In this document: in pieces, positions 34,930 through 47,032 of the stretch
How positions within the stretch are numbered: position 1 is the stretch's first letter
Layout of the letters: every line of letters begins with the position of its first letter
Origin: Gnetum montanum
Lineage: Eukaryota; Streptophyta; Gnetopsida; Gnetales; Gnetaceae
Assembly (NCBI GenBank): GCA_015680685.1
Contig: MNCI01028897.1
Coordinates: forward strand, 30,580-92,579
Direction: 5' to 3'
Length of the DNA: 62,000 nt
Program-made: the position numbers and the translations under genes
The notes under the pieces: generated by a model
The model's database searches: none
What the model was told of the DNA's origin: nothing
What the model saw: the letters and a program-made list of their open reading frames with translations, nothing else

Positions 34930-35840
34930 AACCTTAGAAAGAAGCTGGCTCAACTTCCAACAATCTATCCTCCACAAGGAGATAAGCCATTCTACATTTA
35001 CCTTGCAACCTTAGACAAATCCATTGCTACACTGCTTTACTAAAAGAAAGATAATGGCTCAGAGGTTGGTATTTACTACTTATGCCATACACTATTGGTC
35101 CATGAGGAAAAATACAATACTGTAGAGAAGAATTGTCTCACCTTAGTCTTTTCAGTCAAAAAATGGAGACATGATCTTTTTTGTAATTAGGTTAACATCA
35201 TCTACTAAAGCAACATACATTGGGCAATTACCATGAACATGTATGAAAGTAGTCAAATTGCATGGTGGAAGGTAATAACTGTGGAGTTTGACCTAAACTA
35301 CATAGCATAGGCATCCACAAATGATCAAGAAATAGCTACACAACTCACAACTTCAACCATACATGATCAAGAAATTATAGATCTATAATTTTTAGATGAG
35401 CATGTAAATAGCATAAGCCATGTGCCTACAAAATTTGAGGAAGTTTTACACTTTGATGGTGCTTCAACCATACAATGTAGTAGCACTATCATTATCATGT
35501 TTCCCTCTAGGGAGATCTAACCCTTTGCATATCATTTTTCATTTCTTTGTACAAACAATGTGATAGAGTATGAAGGTCTCCTTAGTGGTGTCTCAGTAGC
35601 TCATGATTTGGGAATCCAAAACATAGTAATCTGAGGTGATTTGTAGCTTGTTGTCAACCAAGTTATAGAGGTTTACACTTAAAAGGCATAACATTTACAA
35701 CTTTACTATGATTTGGTGAAACACTTACTCAAATAATTTGCAATTGTAGATGTCCAACACATTCCCCATAACAAAAATGCTATTGTTGATGCATTAGCCA
35801 CTTTAGCCTTAAGAATAGTGCCCAACATGGTTTTTGCATT
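34930..35840 (+). pseudogene. element D dual RNase H
   Basis: First domain: DKPFYIYLATLDKSIATLL (about 34980-35040) and YNTVEKNCLTLVF. Second domain: LHFDGAST (about 35450), NNVIEYEGLLSGVSVAHDLG, then text in which the GDS Ser is lost, and NAIVDALATLALR (about 35780-35815). Many stops and several frame changes. Confidence 0.65.
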
Positions 35841-36059
35841 TCCTAATTCAAGAGTGGTTTGCATCAAACCTATAACTCAAACAACAAGCATTGCATCCAT
35901 AGATGCAACAAGCACAACTCATGTTCAAGAGTGGAATGATGATATTAAGACATACCTCCAACAAGGAAAGCCTCAACTAAATCTAACCTCTACTCAAAAA
36001 GATGCAGTACGAAAGTGATCATGGTAGTACATCCTTGTAGGTGATGATACCTTATGTCA

Positions 36060-36616
36060 TAGATCCTATGATAGAATACTGTAATCTTGCATTCGAAATA
36101 GTGAAGTGAAAATGATCATCAATCAAGTCGATGAGGGACTATGCAGGGGCCATGTAGCACCTACGGCAATGGTAGAAAAAATCAAATGCCTAGGCTACTA
36201 TTGGTGTTACATGGATCATGATTTCATTTCAAAGATTAGAACATGTGGCATGTGTTAGTGACATGGTAACCTAATTCATGTGTCATCCATTGAATTACAT
36301 AGTATGTAGATCACATAGCCATTCCATCATTGGGGGTTGGATATCATAGGACCCATAACTTCTAAGCCTTTCATAGGACATAAACTCATCATAATCACAA
36401 CCAAATACTTCACTAAGTGGGTTTAAGTCATTTCCCTTAGGAAGAAAACATTACAACAGCTTGAAAAATTCATTCTAGACAATACAATGACCCAATTTGG
36501 TCTACCCATGACTATAGTCACAAACAATGAGGCACAATTTAGTAGTGTAGAAAATAAAGCCTTTTATGAATAGTTTTGCATCAAACATTTATTTTCATCA
36601 CCATACTACCCACAGG
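36060..36616 (+). pseudogene. element D integrase, cut off by element C LTR
   Basis: QVDEGLCRGHVAP, KIKCLGYYWCYMDHDFISK and CGMC form the zinc-binding part. Core: HWGLDIIGPITSKP (first Asp present), KYFTKWV, VTNNEAQFSS (second Asp reads Asn), FSSPYYPQ. The text stops at about 36616, exactly where the element A integrase would continue toward the catalytic Glu, and LTR repeats of element C begin. Confidence 0.75.
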
Positions 36617-37541
36617 TAAAAAACATGGGACACTGGTTTCTATACTCATCCCATGTTATTTGTAGGACACAAGACACTAGCTACTACACTCATCTCATAT
36701 TACATGCAGGACATGAGACACTGGTTGCTACATTCATCCTGTGTTACGTGGGAGACATGAGATGCTTCCTAGGGGCATGGTGTAGTATGGACACTTAGAA
36801 GACTTATAAAGATTGTAATCATTGTTCTTGATACATTGACTATGCTTTGGAGTATAGTAGAAGGGGTAGCCTCAAGAGTTAGAAAATCTTCCAAATGCCT
36901 CTTCCACGCTAAGCTAGCTCAATAGCTTCTAGATTCACACTTACGCAAAACTTGTCACTAAAAAGTGTGTTACACTAGCTACACTCTAAAGCATAGCAAG
37001 GGCAATGGAAGTGTAGCAAAACACTTTGAAAATTCTACAAAACTAGCCATTTGTGTATTGGCCATGCTTGCTATGCTCTAGAGTGTTGCAGAGTGTTGCA
37101 GCTACAGTGCCAAGTGCAATAGCTATAGTGTTGAGTGTAACAGCTATAGTGCCAAGCACAATAGCTATAGTGTCAAGCGTAACAGTGATAGTGTCATTGT
37201 AGAGCATAATAGCTATAGTTCTAGGCATAGCAGAACACTTAGAAAAATTTCTATAGCTGTTGTTGATACCTAGAAAATTCTACAAAATAAGCCTTTATGC
37301 ATGCTGCACTAGCTATGCTGGGGAGTGTACCACGAACACTTAGAAAAATTTATTAAGTTTTGACACTTAAAAAAATTTGCAAAAAGTGCCATTGTTCTAA
37401 CACTTAGAAAAATTTTACAAATCTGATAGTTGGAGCTGAATACACTCAACACTTGGAAAAATTTGGGCAAAGTACCACCGTTTTGACACTTAGCCAAATT
37501 TGCAGTCAAGATGCCAAGATCCAAAATTTTGTGGTGTTTCA
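36617..37541 (-). repeat. 3' LTR of element C (3' end truncated)
   Basis: The inner edge TGAAACACC (minus) is at 37541, matching the start of the A and B LTRs. The other edge breaks into the element D integrase. Text at 36620-36770 repeats at the window end (61905-62000) with GGACATGAGACACTGGTTGC and CATCCCATGTTA-type phrases, which ties it to the element C 5' LTR. Confidence 0.65.
37101..37232. repeat. 21-bp tandem repeat in element C LTR
   Basis: Units at 37101, 37122, 37143 and 37164 are exactly 21 bp (GCTATAGTGCCAAGCACAATA type). One variant longer unit and a final partial unit follow to 37232. Confidence 0.75.
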
Positions 37542-38289
37542 ATGGCTCCTATTTGTTGTTTCCTAGAGGAGTAGCCTAAGAGACATCAACAAACAATTGC
37601 AAGACACCACAACAAATGCGGCACCAACATTTCTCATTAGTTATGTTTTTAACACAAGTGTTTCCTTCTAGGGATTAGTTATGTTATATGCTTGGGCTTT
37701 GACTAGCTAATAGAGGCTCCCCACGAGATGAGTTGCATTACATCCACCATGAGTTCTATTGTTGATGTGAAGAGAATGTCATGTGTGTAAGAGTGTATAT
37801 GCATTACATTGTGAGTATGTGGTGGATGAGAGGCTATTGGAATGAAGGAGTGGATATGCATAGGTTGTAATGGGATGAGGAGGATGTGCACTTTTGAGTG
37901 GCTTAACCAATCCAATCATGCATATCGGAGCAATGTGACAACTTACCGCTATAATGAGATGCATCTTTGCACAACCACCTGTGAGGCTTCATCCTAGAAA
38001 CATAACTCTAGAAGACAAAAAAGACCATACAACATGAAATGCAAACCAAATACTAGATGTAAAGATGCCACAAGTGCTAGATGCGAAGATGCTACAAATG
38101 TATCAAATGCTATGCTAGTTGCAAGTGCTCAAGAATCCAATGAAAGTGCCAAGGAAATGATGCTACCAATTTCCTAAAGATCACACTAATGGTAGGTGCT
38201 CCAAATGATCAATAAAATTGTAGGAGGTGATGATGCTATGAGTTCCCCAACGGTTTCTCCAATGATAGGTGCTCCAATAGATCAACAAC
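37542..38289 (-). other. 3' untranslated region of element C
   Basis: No coding signal. In minus orientation it lies between the protease-side array and the 3' LTR. A purine-rich AAATAGGAGCC next to the LTR start could be the remnant polypurine tract. Confidence 0.4.
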
Positions 38290-38515
38290 ATGCCAGTTTA
38301 AAGTCCTAGTAGATCATGAACCTAGTTTAAGGTCCTAGCAGACTATGATGTGCTAATTTATAGTCCTAGCATACTGCTAGATGCTAGTTTAATGTTGTAG
38401 AAGTTGGTGGATGTTGTTCCAATTTAATGTCATGATCTTCGAATGATCTATGCTAGTTTATAGTCATAGCAAACTGCTACACTAGTTGATAGTTATAAAA
38501 GACTATTTGTATTAG
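38290..38515. repeat. irregular tandem array, element C
   Basis: Repeated CTAGTTTAAGGTCCTAGCAG, CTAATTTATAGTCCTAGCAT, CTAGTTTATAGTCATAGCAA and related phrases every 35-45 bp. Same motif and same orientation relative to the element as the arrays in A and B. Confidence 0.7.
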
Positions 38516-38727
38516 TTTTTTACATCATGGTAGATGAGTGCTTACTTTGCTTATGTGAGGTGTGATGTTGCATGTGTATTCATTCTGTGTGCCTACAAGA
38601 TCTTGCAAAAATCATCTAGAAAAATAATATCAAGTGGTACTTATTGTAAACAGAGTTGAAATATATGAATCAAAGGAAAGCAATGCAAAACGTAATAGTT
38701 TTAGATTGTTTCAGGACATGGGCTAGC

Positions 38728-39830
38728 TTAAGGTCTTTTCAAGCCATGTGGTTTTGTAGTTTTATGTTTTTTTATGTGTTTTTGATGTCTTTTAAACACA
38801 ATGCATAAGCTAAGTTGATGAATGCATAAAAAAAGTATAAATGCATAAACAAAGTGAAGCAATATGTATATTAGGTAAGTAGGTGAAATGTAAATGTATA
38901 AACAAATGCAATGCAAGAAAAAATAAAAATGCATGGCCCATGGAGGCAAGGGGTAAGCAAGTGCTTGGCATTTTGTTGGCGAAGGAAAAGTCTTAATCAT
39001 GTATTTGCTTCCTAACCAGGCATGTATTATGAGGCACATAAGGCTTGGATCCTCTAGAAGGCTATTGGATTCAAATGCTTGTTTGAGTGTGTTAGCCTTA
39101 GACATTGCATTGGTTACCATAAGTGCATTACCAAGAAACTCCACCTCCAACACATATGCCATGTCTATGTTGTAGATAGTCAAAGAAGAGGTGTTATCAC
39201 TATGGATGATAACCTGACCACCTTCATATAGAAGGTGGACTTCTTGGTGGATGGGAGAGGAGATGGCCCATAGTTGAGCTAGCTAAGGCCTACCCAAGAT
39301 CAAGTTGGAGCCTACCATCACTTTTATGATAGTGAAATTTGTGTTGGTGGGGAACTACTCTCCTACCACAAAGGCTAAGTTGATTGTACCCTTGATAGTG
39401 ACATGTGATCCATTGAAGGATTTTCGACATGTAGTTTTGGTTGGCATAATTACATCTACTGGGCCTAGCTTATTGATGATAGAGTATCGAAATACATTTT
39501 TTGTTGCACCATCATCAACATGCACTTTCTAGATCATGCACTATCCAACACATATGCTAATGGATAGTGGAGTTGTAGTGACCTCCCCTCATTCAAGGTT
39601 AACCTTGACTGCATTGTTCTGAAATGCTAGGGACATTGAACTTGATTCCTATGATGTAAGGGACAACATCACTGCATGAATGGATGCCCCATCTATAGGG
39701 TATCCTCAATAACACGAATGGAATCCAACATCTAGGCCAATGCTTTGCAATGAGTAGATGAGGTCATAACCAAGTGATACAAGCTCAATGTTGTGTTCTT
39801 TTGCTTGAGCATTTTTTTCACCTAGCTTAG
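38728..39830 (-). pseudogene. element C Gag end and protease
   Basis: Minus-strand frame with HVDDGATKNVFRYSIINKLG (about 39530-39470), an intact protease active-site triplet region, then GSNLILGRP with a stop and AQLWAISSPIHQEVHLLYEG (about 39300-39230). Open text continues to 38728 (NIDMAYVLEVEFLGNALMV), the segment that ends with NIDMEQ in element B. A few TAG stops. The part upstream of 39830 continues beyond element B at 58456. Confidence 0.7.
39826..39830 (+). repeat. target-site duplication of element B, left copy (CTTAG)
   Basis: CTTAG precedes TGTTGCAAC at 39831. The partner is GTTAG at 58451-58455 (one mismatch). Confidence 0.6.
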
Positions 39831-40430
39831 TGTTGCAACTGAAAACATCGGTGGTTGGAACATCGAGAGTTCACCAGGTGAAATAGTTTAACCCCAGATC
39901 CATGTGAGGGCTATGCTACAGAAAATGGATTCGGGGTGCCCTGAATAGTCCTGTCAATCAAACAGGGACTTAATAGGTGTGACTTAACCTTTCGTAGACG
40001 TTTACTTCGAAAATGATGCTCGTAGCATAACATGATGACTATTAAATGCAATGGGATGAAAATGATGCAAAATATAGTGATAATAAACAAAAATGTAAAG
40101 AAAATTGGAGTGAGAGAATGCACCACCTCAAGATCATGGCTTTACTTTGTTGAGATGGATACAATCGGTTGTGCAACACTGGGAGGCACAAAAATATTAG
40201 AGGTAACCATAATGCTCAAAACATGCCAACTATTCTCTCAAATGTGAACTTAAAAGCCAAGTGCACCAAAAGTTGATCTAGAAAGCCAACTATGAAAGAA
40301 GCCAATCAACAAGCTAATCGCTCTTATTAATGTAGAAATGCCAACTCTTTGGGTGAAAAATGCCAACTAGAAAATCCAACCTCAAAATGCCAATTGAAAA
40401 AGCCAACCCTTTGAGTGTTCTTTGCTAGGG

Positions 40431-40438
40431 TATTTATA
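40431..40438 (-). promoter_or_regulatory. TATA box of element B 3' LTR
   Basis: Minus-strand TATAAATA in GGCCCTATAAATACCCTAGC, the same context as in element A. Confidence 0.6.
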
Positions 40439-40976
40439 GGGCCAAGAGTAGGAGAAAAATATGGTTTAGATGCCATATGTTTTAGACCCCACAATATGCA
40501 AACATCATGGTACCATGTAGGCATGTTGTGTCAGTTGTGAACTTTGCTATGCTGTAACCATGTTGTTGAAAATACACATGTTTGAATCTAGTGTGCTAAC
40601 AATGTAAGCAAAAATGGAGTCTTCGCCCCAAGACTACGTATTTCCTATATTTATGAATAGTGTTAAGCGTATCAACAAATTTTGGGGGATGGACTAATGG
40701 GTATGCCAAAGTGGAACAAATTCATTGATCACTGCAAGCTTAGTTATTGCTAACAAGCTGTAGAGCTAGCTAAAGGTGTCCCAATGCTTCTATCAAATTT
40801 TCAAGACTACGTTGTTTAGCACATTGATGTAGTGTAGCTTCTTGCTAAACTATGTAGCATAGCATAGTATAGCTACTAGTTTGAACAAGAAACTTGTGTT
40901 GAAGTCAACAGCATTTGTTGGAAGCCTTAGCCCACACCAGGTTAATCTTTGGAGCATTTTATCGATTTGCATCTTT

Positions 40977-41345
40977 GCTATGCTATGCTATGCTACATAG
41001 TGTAGAATAGCGTAGTAGCCAATGTAACATGCATTTCTATCAAAAGTGTGGGGTTTCACAAGAAAATTTTGCTTATGGTTCAAGGGCTAACTGTGACAAG
41101 GTAGTTTTGGAAGCCAAAATGCTGTTAGATGTAGTCCTTTTGCTATAATGGCTTGGCAGAGGAGTCTTTGCATGTTTCACCCTTACTACGTTGTGCTACA
41201 CTATGTAGCGTAGCATAGCATAGCACTCTATGTTGGCCAAATTCTAACTTTGCCTTGCATGAACATCTTGCCAAAGCTTGTATTCAAATGTTTGATTGAT
41301 TTTTTGAAGGCTTGCTATGCTACACAACGTAGCGTAGCGTAGCAG
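40977..41345. repeat. U3 palindrome cluster, element B 3' LTR
   Basis: Palindromes at 40977-41020, 41185-41226 and 41312-41345, each of GCTAT/GCTAC runs facing GTAGC/ATAGC runs. They lie upstream of the LTR TATA box in element orientation. Confidence 0.75.
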
Positions 41346-41637
41346 AATTCTCTACTAGAAAAATTATCAAATTTTTTTTTCCATCCTAAACAACGTTGAC
41401 AACTCTAGGCATGGTCTACGGGTAAACTATCAGTCGAGCGAATTGTCCAAGTGGGCAGGTTGGAGAGTCCATTGGGCCTATCAGCTCTGGAGATAGAAAA
41501 CTTGCCAAACTAGATAGTCTAACCTCAATGCCTACATTCTTCTGGAAAACTGTCATGACACTACACTTGTGGAAGTCCTTGCCTAAATTCCAAGACCCTA
41601 GTGAAGCAAGAGGGCCTCGAAATTTTATGGTGCTTCA

Positions 41638-43029
41638 CTAGCACCTCTTTGTTGATGTCTGGAATATGGGCCCAAGAGACACCGAAAAAGAATATGAAAC
41701 ACCATGAAGGATAAGATGCTAACATTACTCTTCAGTAATTGTCCAGATGTTTCTTATCTATGCTTGAGAGTACCAGGATAGTCATGTAGGAAAAGGGAAA
41801 AGGGTGGATCTAAGGGGATAGTTTTAGGAAGGGAAAGATGTAGTATAGTGCGGCCCCTTGTCAAAGTGCTTATGAGGGAGTCGATATGCATGGGAATATT
41901 TCTCTTCTAGGCTTCTAACCTCTTGTCAGAATGCTTAGAGATGGTCATTGTGAAAGAGTTGATGTGCCATTTGTTTTGGGCACATTTTTTTCTAGCTTTT
42001 TCTCTTTTATGCTTTTCTTTTTATGTTTTTCGAAGTTCATTTGAAAAAAACCTTGTTGTAGGATAGGTGTTTCCTCCCCAAGATGAACTATGTTACATCC
42101 ACGTGGGGCTTTGACCTGCCTATAGATGCTTCCCATGTGGTGAGCTACGTTACGCATGTCATGGATTTTGTGGTTGAGCATATGGGAAGGCTTTATAGGA
42201 ATTAGGAAAATTTGTAAAAAGATATGTGAGAAGGAGAATTGTGGGTGTAAGCAATGAGGTAAAGGAGTTTAAGGAGGAGGATAGGATGTGCACTCCCAAG
42301 TAGCCAAACTAGTTAGGATGAACATCTTGGAACAATGTAGTGTCGTGCCACCTTGGCGAAATGCACCTCTAACCGATGCCCCTCTGGCACATACCCTGTA
42401 AACACAACCAAGAGAAAATCGGAAGAAACAACCATCAAGAAAAACAAAGGAAAAGGTATTATTTTCTTTGAATGCTATTGGAGCAATGGACATTGTTGTT
42501 GAGGCATGAAACATCCAAACCAAAAAGGCCAGTAGCAGTTTTGGCAGCATCAGCATGGAGGGGTTTGCACCAAGGAGGCTCGGAGTTGTAGTGATGTGAC
42601 TATTCAAGAATCCCTATCCAAGGAAAACATCATGCAATCCAGCTGTAAGCTAAGAGGCCTAACAATTGAACATCTTTTGGGCAGAGGTGATTTTGGGGAC
42701 TAGAGGGTAGAAACTTTGTGATTGGGTCACAATAGTGCTGGGGCTCAAGTGGTAGGTCTTAACAATGGAAGCTACTGCTAGGGCAACAGGCTATTGTAGC
42801 AGTAGCTCTAGAAGGTCAACAAGATGTCAGAAGACATCTCTAGAGGATCAACAAGATGCCAAGGGCAGTGATGTCGCATTCATTCTAGAGGATGTTCTCT
42901 TGCCATCATGAATTGCATTCTAGAATTGCAACACTCCATCCCGTGTTTCCACCATGCACTCTCTCTTGCTTGTAGGGTTATGGATGCATGCTGAGGATGT
43001 TGTGTCATGAATCCACTTTAAAGTCTTGG
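41638..43029 (-). other. 3' untranslated region of element B
   Basis: About 1.4 kb between the 3' LTR and the array behind integrase, without a supported frame. Long 3' untranslated regions with repeats are usual for Tat elements. Confidence 0.5.
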
Positions 43030-43385
43030 TAGAACATTAGATGTACTATTTTAAGGTCCCAACAAACCATGGTGTGTTAGTTGAAGGTCCTAGAAGACCG
43101 TTGTGCTAGTTTAAGGTATTAGAAGATTACTATGCTAGTTTAGGGTCCCACTAGACCATTGTGCTAGTTTATCATCATAGAAGATGGTGGATGGGCTAGT
43201 TTAAGGTCATAGCGGACTTCCTGTGCTAGTTTTATGTCATACTAGACATGCTTTGCCAATTTTACGTCATGGCAAATAGTCTATGCGAGTATATAGTCAT
43301 AGTGGACTATCTATGCCATTTTATAGTCATAGTGGACTATGAATGCCAATTTATAGTCATAGTAGACTACCTTCTTACCTTGCTG
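43030..43385. repeat. tandem array between integrase and 3' LTR (B)
   Basis: Eight or more diverged units of 33-45 bp, such as CTAGTTTAAGGTCATAGCGG, CTAGTTTAAGGTATTAGAAG and ATTTATAGTCATAGTGGACT, most clearly at 43250-43385. Confidence 0.75.
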
Positions 43386-43390
43386 ACTCA

Positions 43391-44455
43391 TCAAATGTAG
43401 TATGAATTAAGATACAAGCGATTCACAAGATTCATGAACTCTTTTCCATCCATATCTGCTAGTTTGAAGGCTCTGTTCCCGTAGGATTTTGTGAGCATCA
43501 ATGGACCTTCCCAATTTGCTGAGAACTTGTTCACATGTTCATACACAGCCTTGAGAATGAGGTCCCCATTTTTTATCAACCATTGATGTGGGTTTGCATG
43601 ATGTTTCTATCATTGCCTTTCTTAATACCGCTCGATGCGACCAAGTGTTTGTGCACGCTTCTCCTCTATGGAGTTGAGGTCGATGATCCTCGACTTGTTG
43701 TTCTGGGTTTCATTTATGATGTTTGATAGAATCATTCGAAGTGACAATACCTATAGCTCAAGAGGTAACATTGCTTTAGATCCATAAATAAGGCTATAAG
43801 GAGTTTTACCTATTGTCGTTCTACATGTCATTTTATAAACCCATAGCACATAGAGGATTTACTCATCCCATTGCCTCTTGCTGTTGCTGAGAATCTTTTT
43901 GAGTAAGTTGATGATGGATTTATTCGTAGCTTCTACCTATCCATTTACCTATGAGTAGTATGGCAAGAAAAGGATTACTTAATGCCAAGGTTGCTATAAA
44001 AGTTTTTGGTTTCTGCACTACTAAATTATGGCCCGTTATCTATCACAATAGTCATGGGAAGCCCAAACCTTGTATCTATGTTATCCAATATAAAGTGGCA
44101 AACCTTTTCAGATGTAGTCTTCCTAAGGGGGATAGCCTCTACCCACGTTGTAAAGTACTCAGTGGCAATGATGATGAAGCTATGCCTGGTAGAAGACTTA
44201 TGTGTGATAGGTCTTATAATGTCTAGTCCCCATCATTGGAATGGCCACATAATTTATGTAGGGTGCAACTCAATAGGTGAAATGTGTATAAGATTTGCAT
44301 ATCATTAGTGAATGTCACAAGTCTTAACTTTGGCAAGGTAATCTCATTCCATGTGAGGCCAGCAATACCCTAGGAATTTGATTTGTCCTGCCATGGCCCT
44401 AGGGGCTATGTGTCCTCTGCATAGTTCTTCATGAACCTCATTAATGATCTTTTAT
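43391..44455 (-). pseudogene. element B integrase
   Basis: Minus strand. Zinc-binding part: EVHEELCRGHIAP, then TCDIH, with one Cys changed. Core: WGLDIIRPITHKSS (first Asp), IDNGP then FSSAETKNFY (second Asp), a frameshift near 43950, then VEATNKSIINLLKK (Glu); all three catalytic acids are present. Next TTIGKTPYSLIYGSKAM. C-terminus: IKNGDLILKAVYEHVNKFSA, NWEGPLMLTKS and FMNLVNRLYLNSYYI, ending at 43391. This is the tail that element A has lost. Confidence 0.8.
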
Positions 44456-44739
44456 TCTTGTTCCTCATTAACACATGCTAGAAACATCCCATGAAAGGAG
44501 AATTTGCATAAGGCATCATCTCCCATAAGTACATATTGCTGAGCATGCTTTTGGATCACATCCCTTTGAGTAAATGTCAATTTGCATGGGGGTTCACCAT
44601 ATTGCAGATAGGCTTTAATGTTGGCATACCACTCTTGGGTATCGCTAGTGCTTATAGAGGTAACATGTACCGCTTGAGTGATAGGCTCCGTACACTCAGT
44701 TATCGAAGTGCGCAAATTTGTGAATAGGCATGGTGCCAC

Positions 44740-45620
44740 ATTCAATGCAAGTGTGGCTAAGGCATTTGCTACGGTGTTCTCATTGTGTGGCATGTGTTGG
44801 AAATCTGCTGTGGCAAAGTGTTTGAGAAAACTTTTTCCTAGGGTAATAATAGGGTTGTAGATGAGTAGCTTTGCAAGCATAAACCTCAATGATTTGATTG
44901 AAAATGAGTTGTGAATTACCTCGAATTGCTAGGTGTTAAATTTTTAGTTCTTGGGCTGCTAAGAGGCCCCTAAGGAGTCCTTCATACTCTACAACATTGT
45001 TCGTATAAAGGAACGTGAAGGGATAAGAAAATGATTGAATGTCCCTAGAGGGGAATGTAATGATGGTAGCTTCACTACCATGTCGTGTAGTCGAGCCACC
45101 ATCGAAATGCAAAGTAGCCTCGCAATGTAATGGGACAGAGTAAATGGTGTTAATGTGCTCATCAAGGAATTTGGGTTCTATGGTTGCCTGATCATCGATA
45201 GGTGAGGTCATGAGGTGTGTAGCTATGGCTTGTCCTTTCATCGATGATTAGGTAACATAATGTAAATCAAATTCTATGGTTATAGCTTTCCACCAAGATG
45301 TATTGATGCTTTGATATAGATTGTTCATGATAGCCCAGAGTACATTTCTTTTGCATATAATGTTGACCTTTCTACAGAATAGATACTGCCTCCACTTTTA
45401 TAATGCAAAAAATAGGCTGAGGCAATTTCTTTCCACCTCATTGTACTTCTCCTCGTATGCTATCAATGCATGACTCAGGTAATAAACTAGAATCTCAAAG
45501 CTATCATCTCTTCTCTAACATAGCAGTGCTATGATAGACATGTCTAAGGTAGCAAGGTAGATGTATAAAGGCTTGTCCTTCTATGGTGGGTAAGCATTTG
45601 GGAGGTGTAAAAGAACTTTC
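44740..45620 (-). pseudogene. element B dual RNase H
   Basis: First domain: KPLYIYLATLDMSIIALLC, VYYLSHALIAYEEKYNEVER, FALQKWRQYLF. Second domain: LHFDGGSTTRHGSE, NNVVEYEGLLRGLLAAQELK (about 45005-44940), AIRGNSQLIFNQI, where Asp reads Asn, and NTVANALATLALN, where Asp also reads Asn. Two of four acidic positions are therefore lost. Few stops. Confidence 0.75.
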
Positions 45621-45689
45621 TTTAGGTCATCAAAGGCTTGCTAGAATTGTGTTATCTATTCAAATTTAACCACTTTCTTTAGTAAGTGT

Positions 45690-46788
45690 TGCATGGGGTG
45701 TAAATTGTTAGTCAACTTTACTATAAACCTTCTAATGAATTTTAACCTACCTTACAACCCACACAATTCTTTAAGGTTGGTAGGAGGTGCTAGATTAATG
45801 ATGGACTTAACTTTATCAGGATCCACTCGTATTCTAGCCTCTGATACTACAAACCCTAGCATGCATCTAGTTTTTACCTCGAAGACACACTTCTTTGGAT
45901 TGAGGTGTAAGTCATGCATATGGTAGCATTTGAGGACTACACCTAGATTTCTGGGATGGTTAGCAACCTATTTAGATTTGACCGCTATGTCAACCACATA
46001 GTCGTTTAGTATTTCTAAGAGGTAGTCACTAAAGATGTATGTCATGTCTCTTTGGTAGGTTTCTTTAGCATTTTTGAGTCCAAATGACATCATAGTGTAA
46101 TAGAAGGTACCCCATGGTGTCATGAAAGTCATTGTTAACTGATGCTCTATATTGAAACAAATTTGATTGTAGCTGGAGAAACCGTCCATGAAGGATAGTA
46201 GAGTATGACTAGCCGTAGTGTCGATAAGTTGATTAATACACAGCAGTGGGAAGTTATCTTTGATCATTGCTTTGTTCAGATCACGAATGTCTATACAAAT
46301 TTTTATTCTTCCCATTTTCTTAGAAACTACAAAGATGTTTAACACCCATTCTAAGTAATCAACTACCCAAATGAAACTAGCATAATACAGCTTAGCGATT
46401 TCATCGCATATTACCAGTGCAATCTCTGGTTTGATTTTTCCAGACTTTTGTTTAACTGCTTTTATAAGCAAGTTTAAGATAATGTTATACTGTATAAGCC
46501 TCAGATCTAAGCCCGTCATGTCATTATAGTACCATGCGTATAGTTCAATGTTATCTTGAAGGATCTTGGATACATCTTTATGCATTTGTGAATCTAGAGG
46601 GAGCTAAGTTTTAACATCTTTATTTCCCCCCTAGATGTAGTCACAAGCGTTTCAATGAGAGGGTTCTCAGTTACATTCCTGACCTCTAAATATAAGGCTT
46701 GGACTAGATGTTCAGGCTAGTCTAGGGATGCTTCTAAGGATTCCATAGTGCTATCAGTGGATGATTCCTGGTCTTGTAAGCTTGCCAT
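45690..46788 (-). pseudogene. element B reverse transcriptase
   Basis: A candidate start ATG at 46788 (MASLQDQESSTDSTMESLEA) leads into LVQALYLEVRNVTENPLIET and KMLKLSSL. Open stretch 46585-45968: YAWYYNDMTGLDLRLIQYNI, KPEIALVICDEIAKLYYAS, ICIDIRDLNKAMIKDNFPLL, SFMDGFSSYNQICFNIE, TPWGTFYYTMMSFGLKNAKE, YIFSDYLLEILNDYVVDIAV; the YxDD motif reads YVVD. It continues to NPKKCVFEVKTRCMLGFVVS and a connection segment. The longest clean RT stretch in the window. How RT is expressed behind the antisense gene is open: own start or splicing. Confidence 0.85.
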
Positions 46789-47032
46789 GTGGGCTTGTCA
46801 AGGTTAGAAGTGAAGATAGATCATGATGCATGGCCATTCTTGCTCAACCTACCACAATAAGATAAAAGCCAAGTCAAGTTATACCTGCTTATAGCAACAG
46901 TGCATAGTAAACATTTGCAAAGCAACAGTGAAATATGAAATGGTTAAAATAATTGTTAATTATGATATAAAGTTTGCAAACTGTAAGTTTAAGATTGTAG
47001 CTGACTGCCTGGATGCAAAGTTGTACTTTAAA

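Larger units (their letters stand above)
39831..41637 (-). repeat. 3' LTR of element B
   Basis: Begins TGTTGCAACTG at 39831 and ends GGTGCTTCA at 41637 on the plus strand. The copy is at 56717-58450. The inner edge next to a CAAAGAGGTG tract (minus) fits a polypurine tract. Confidence 0.85.

Noticed and set aside
39305-39532. Plus-strand ORF of 75 codons
   Set aside because: Shadow of the element C protease on the minus strand.
44006-44308. Plus-strand ORFs opposite integrase B
   Set aside because: The minus strand gives the integrase core; these are its complements.
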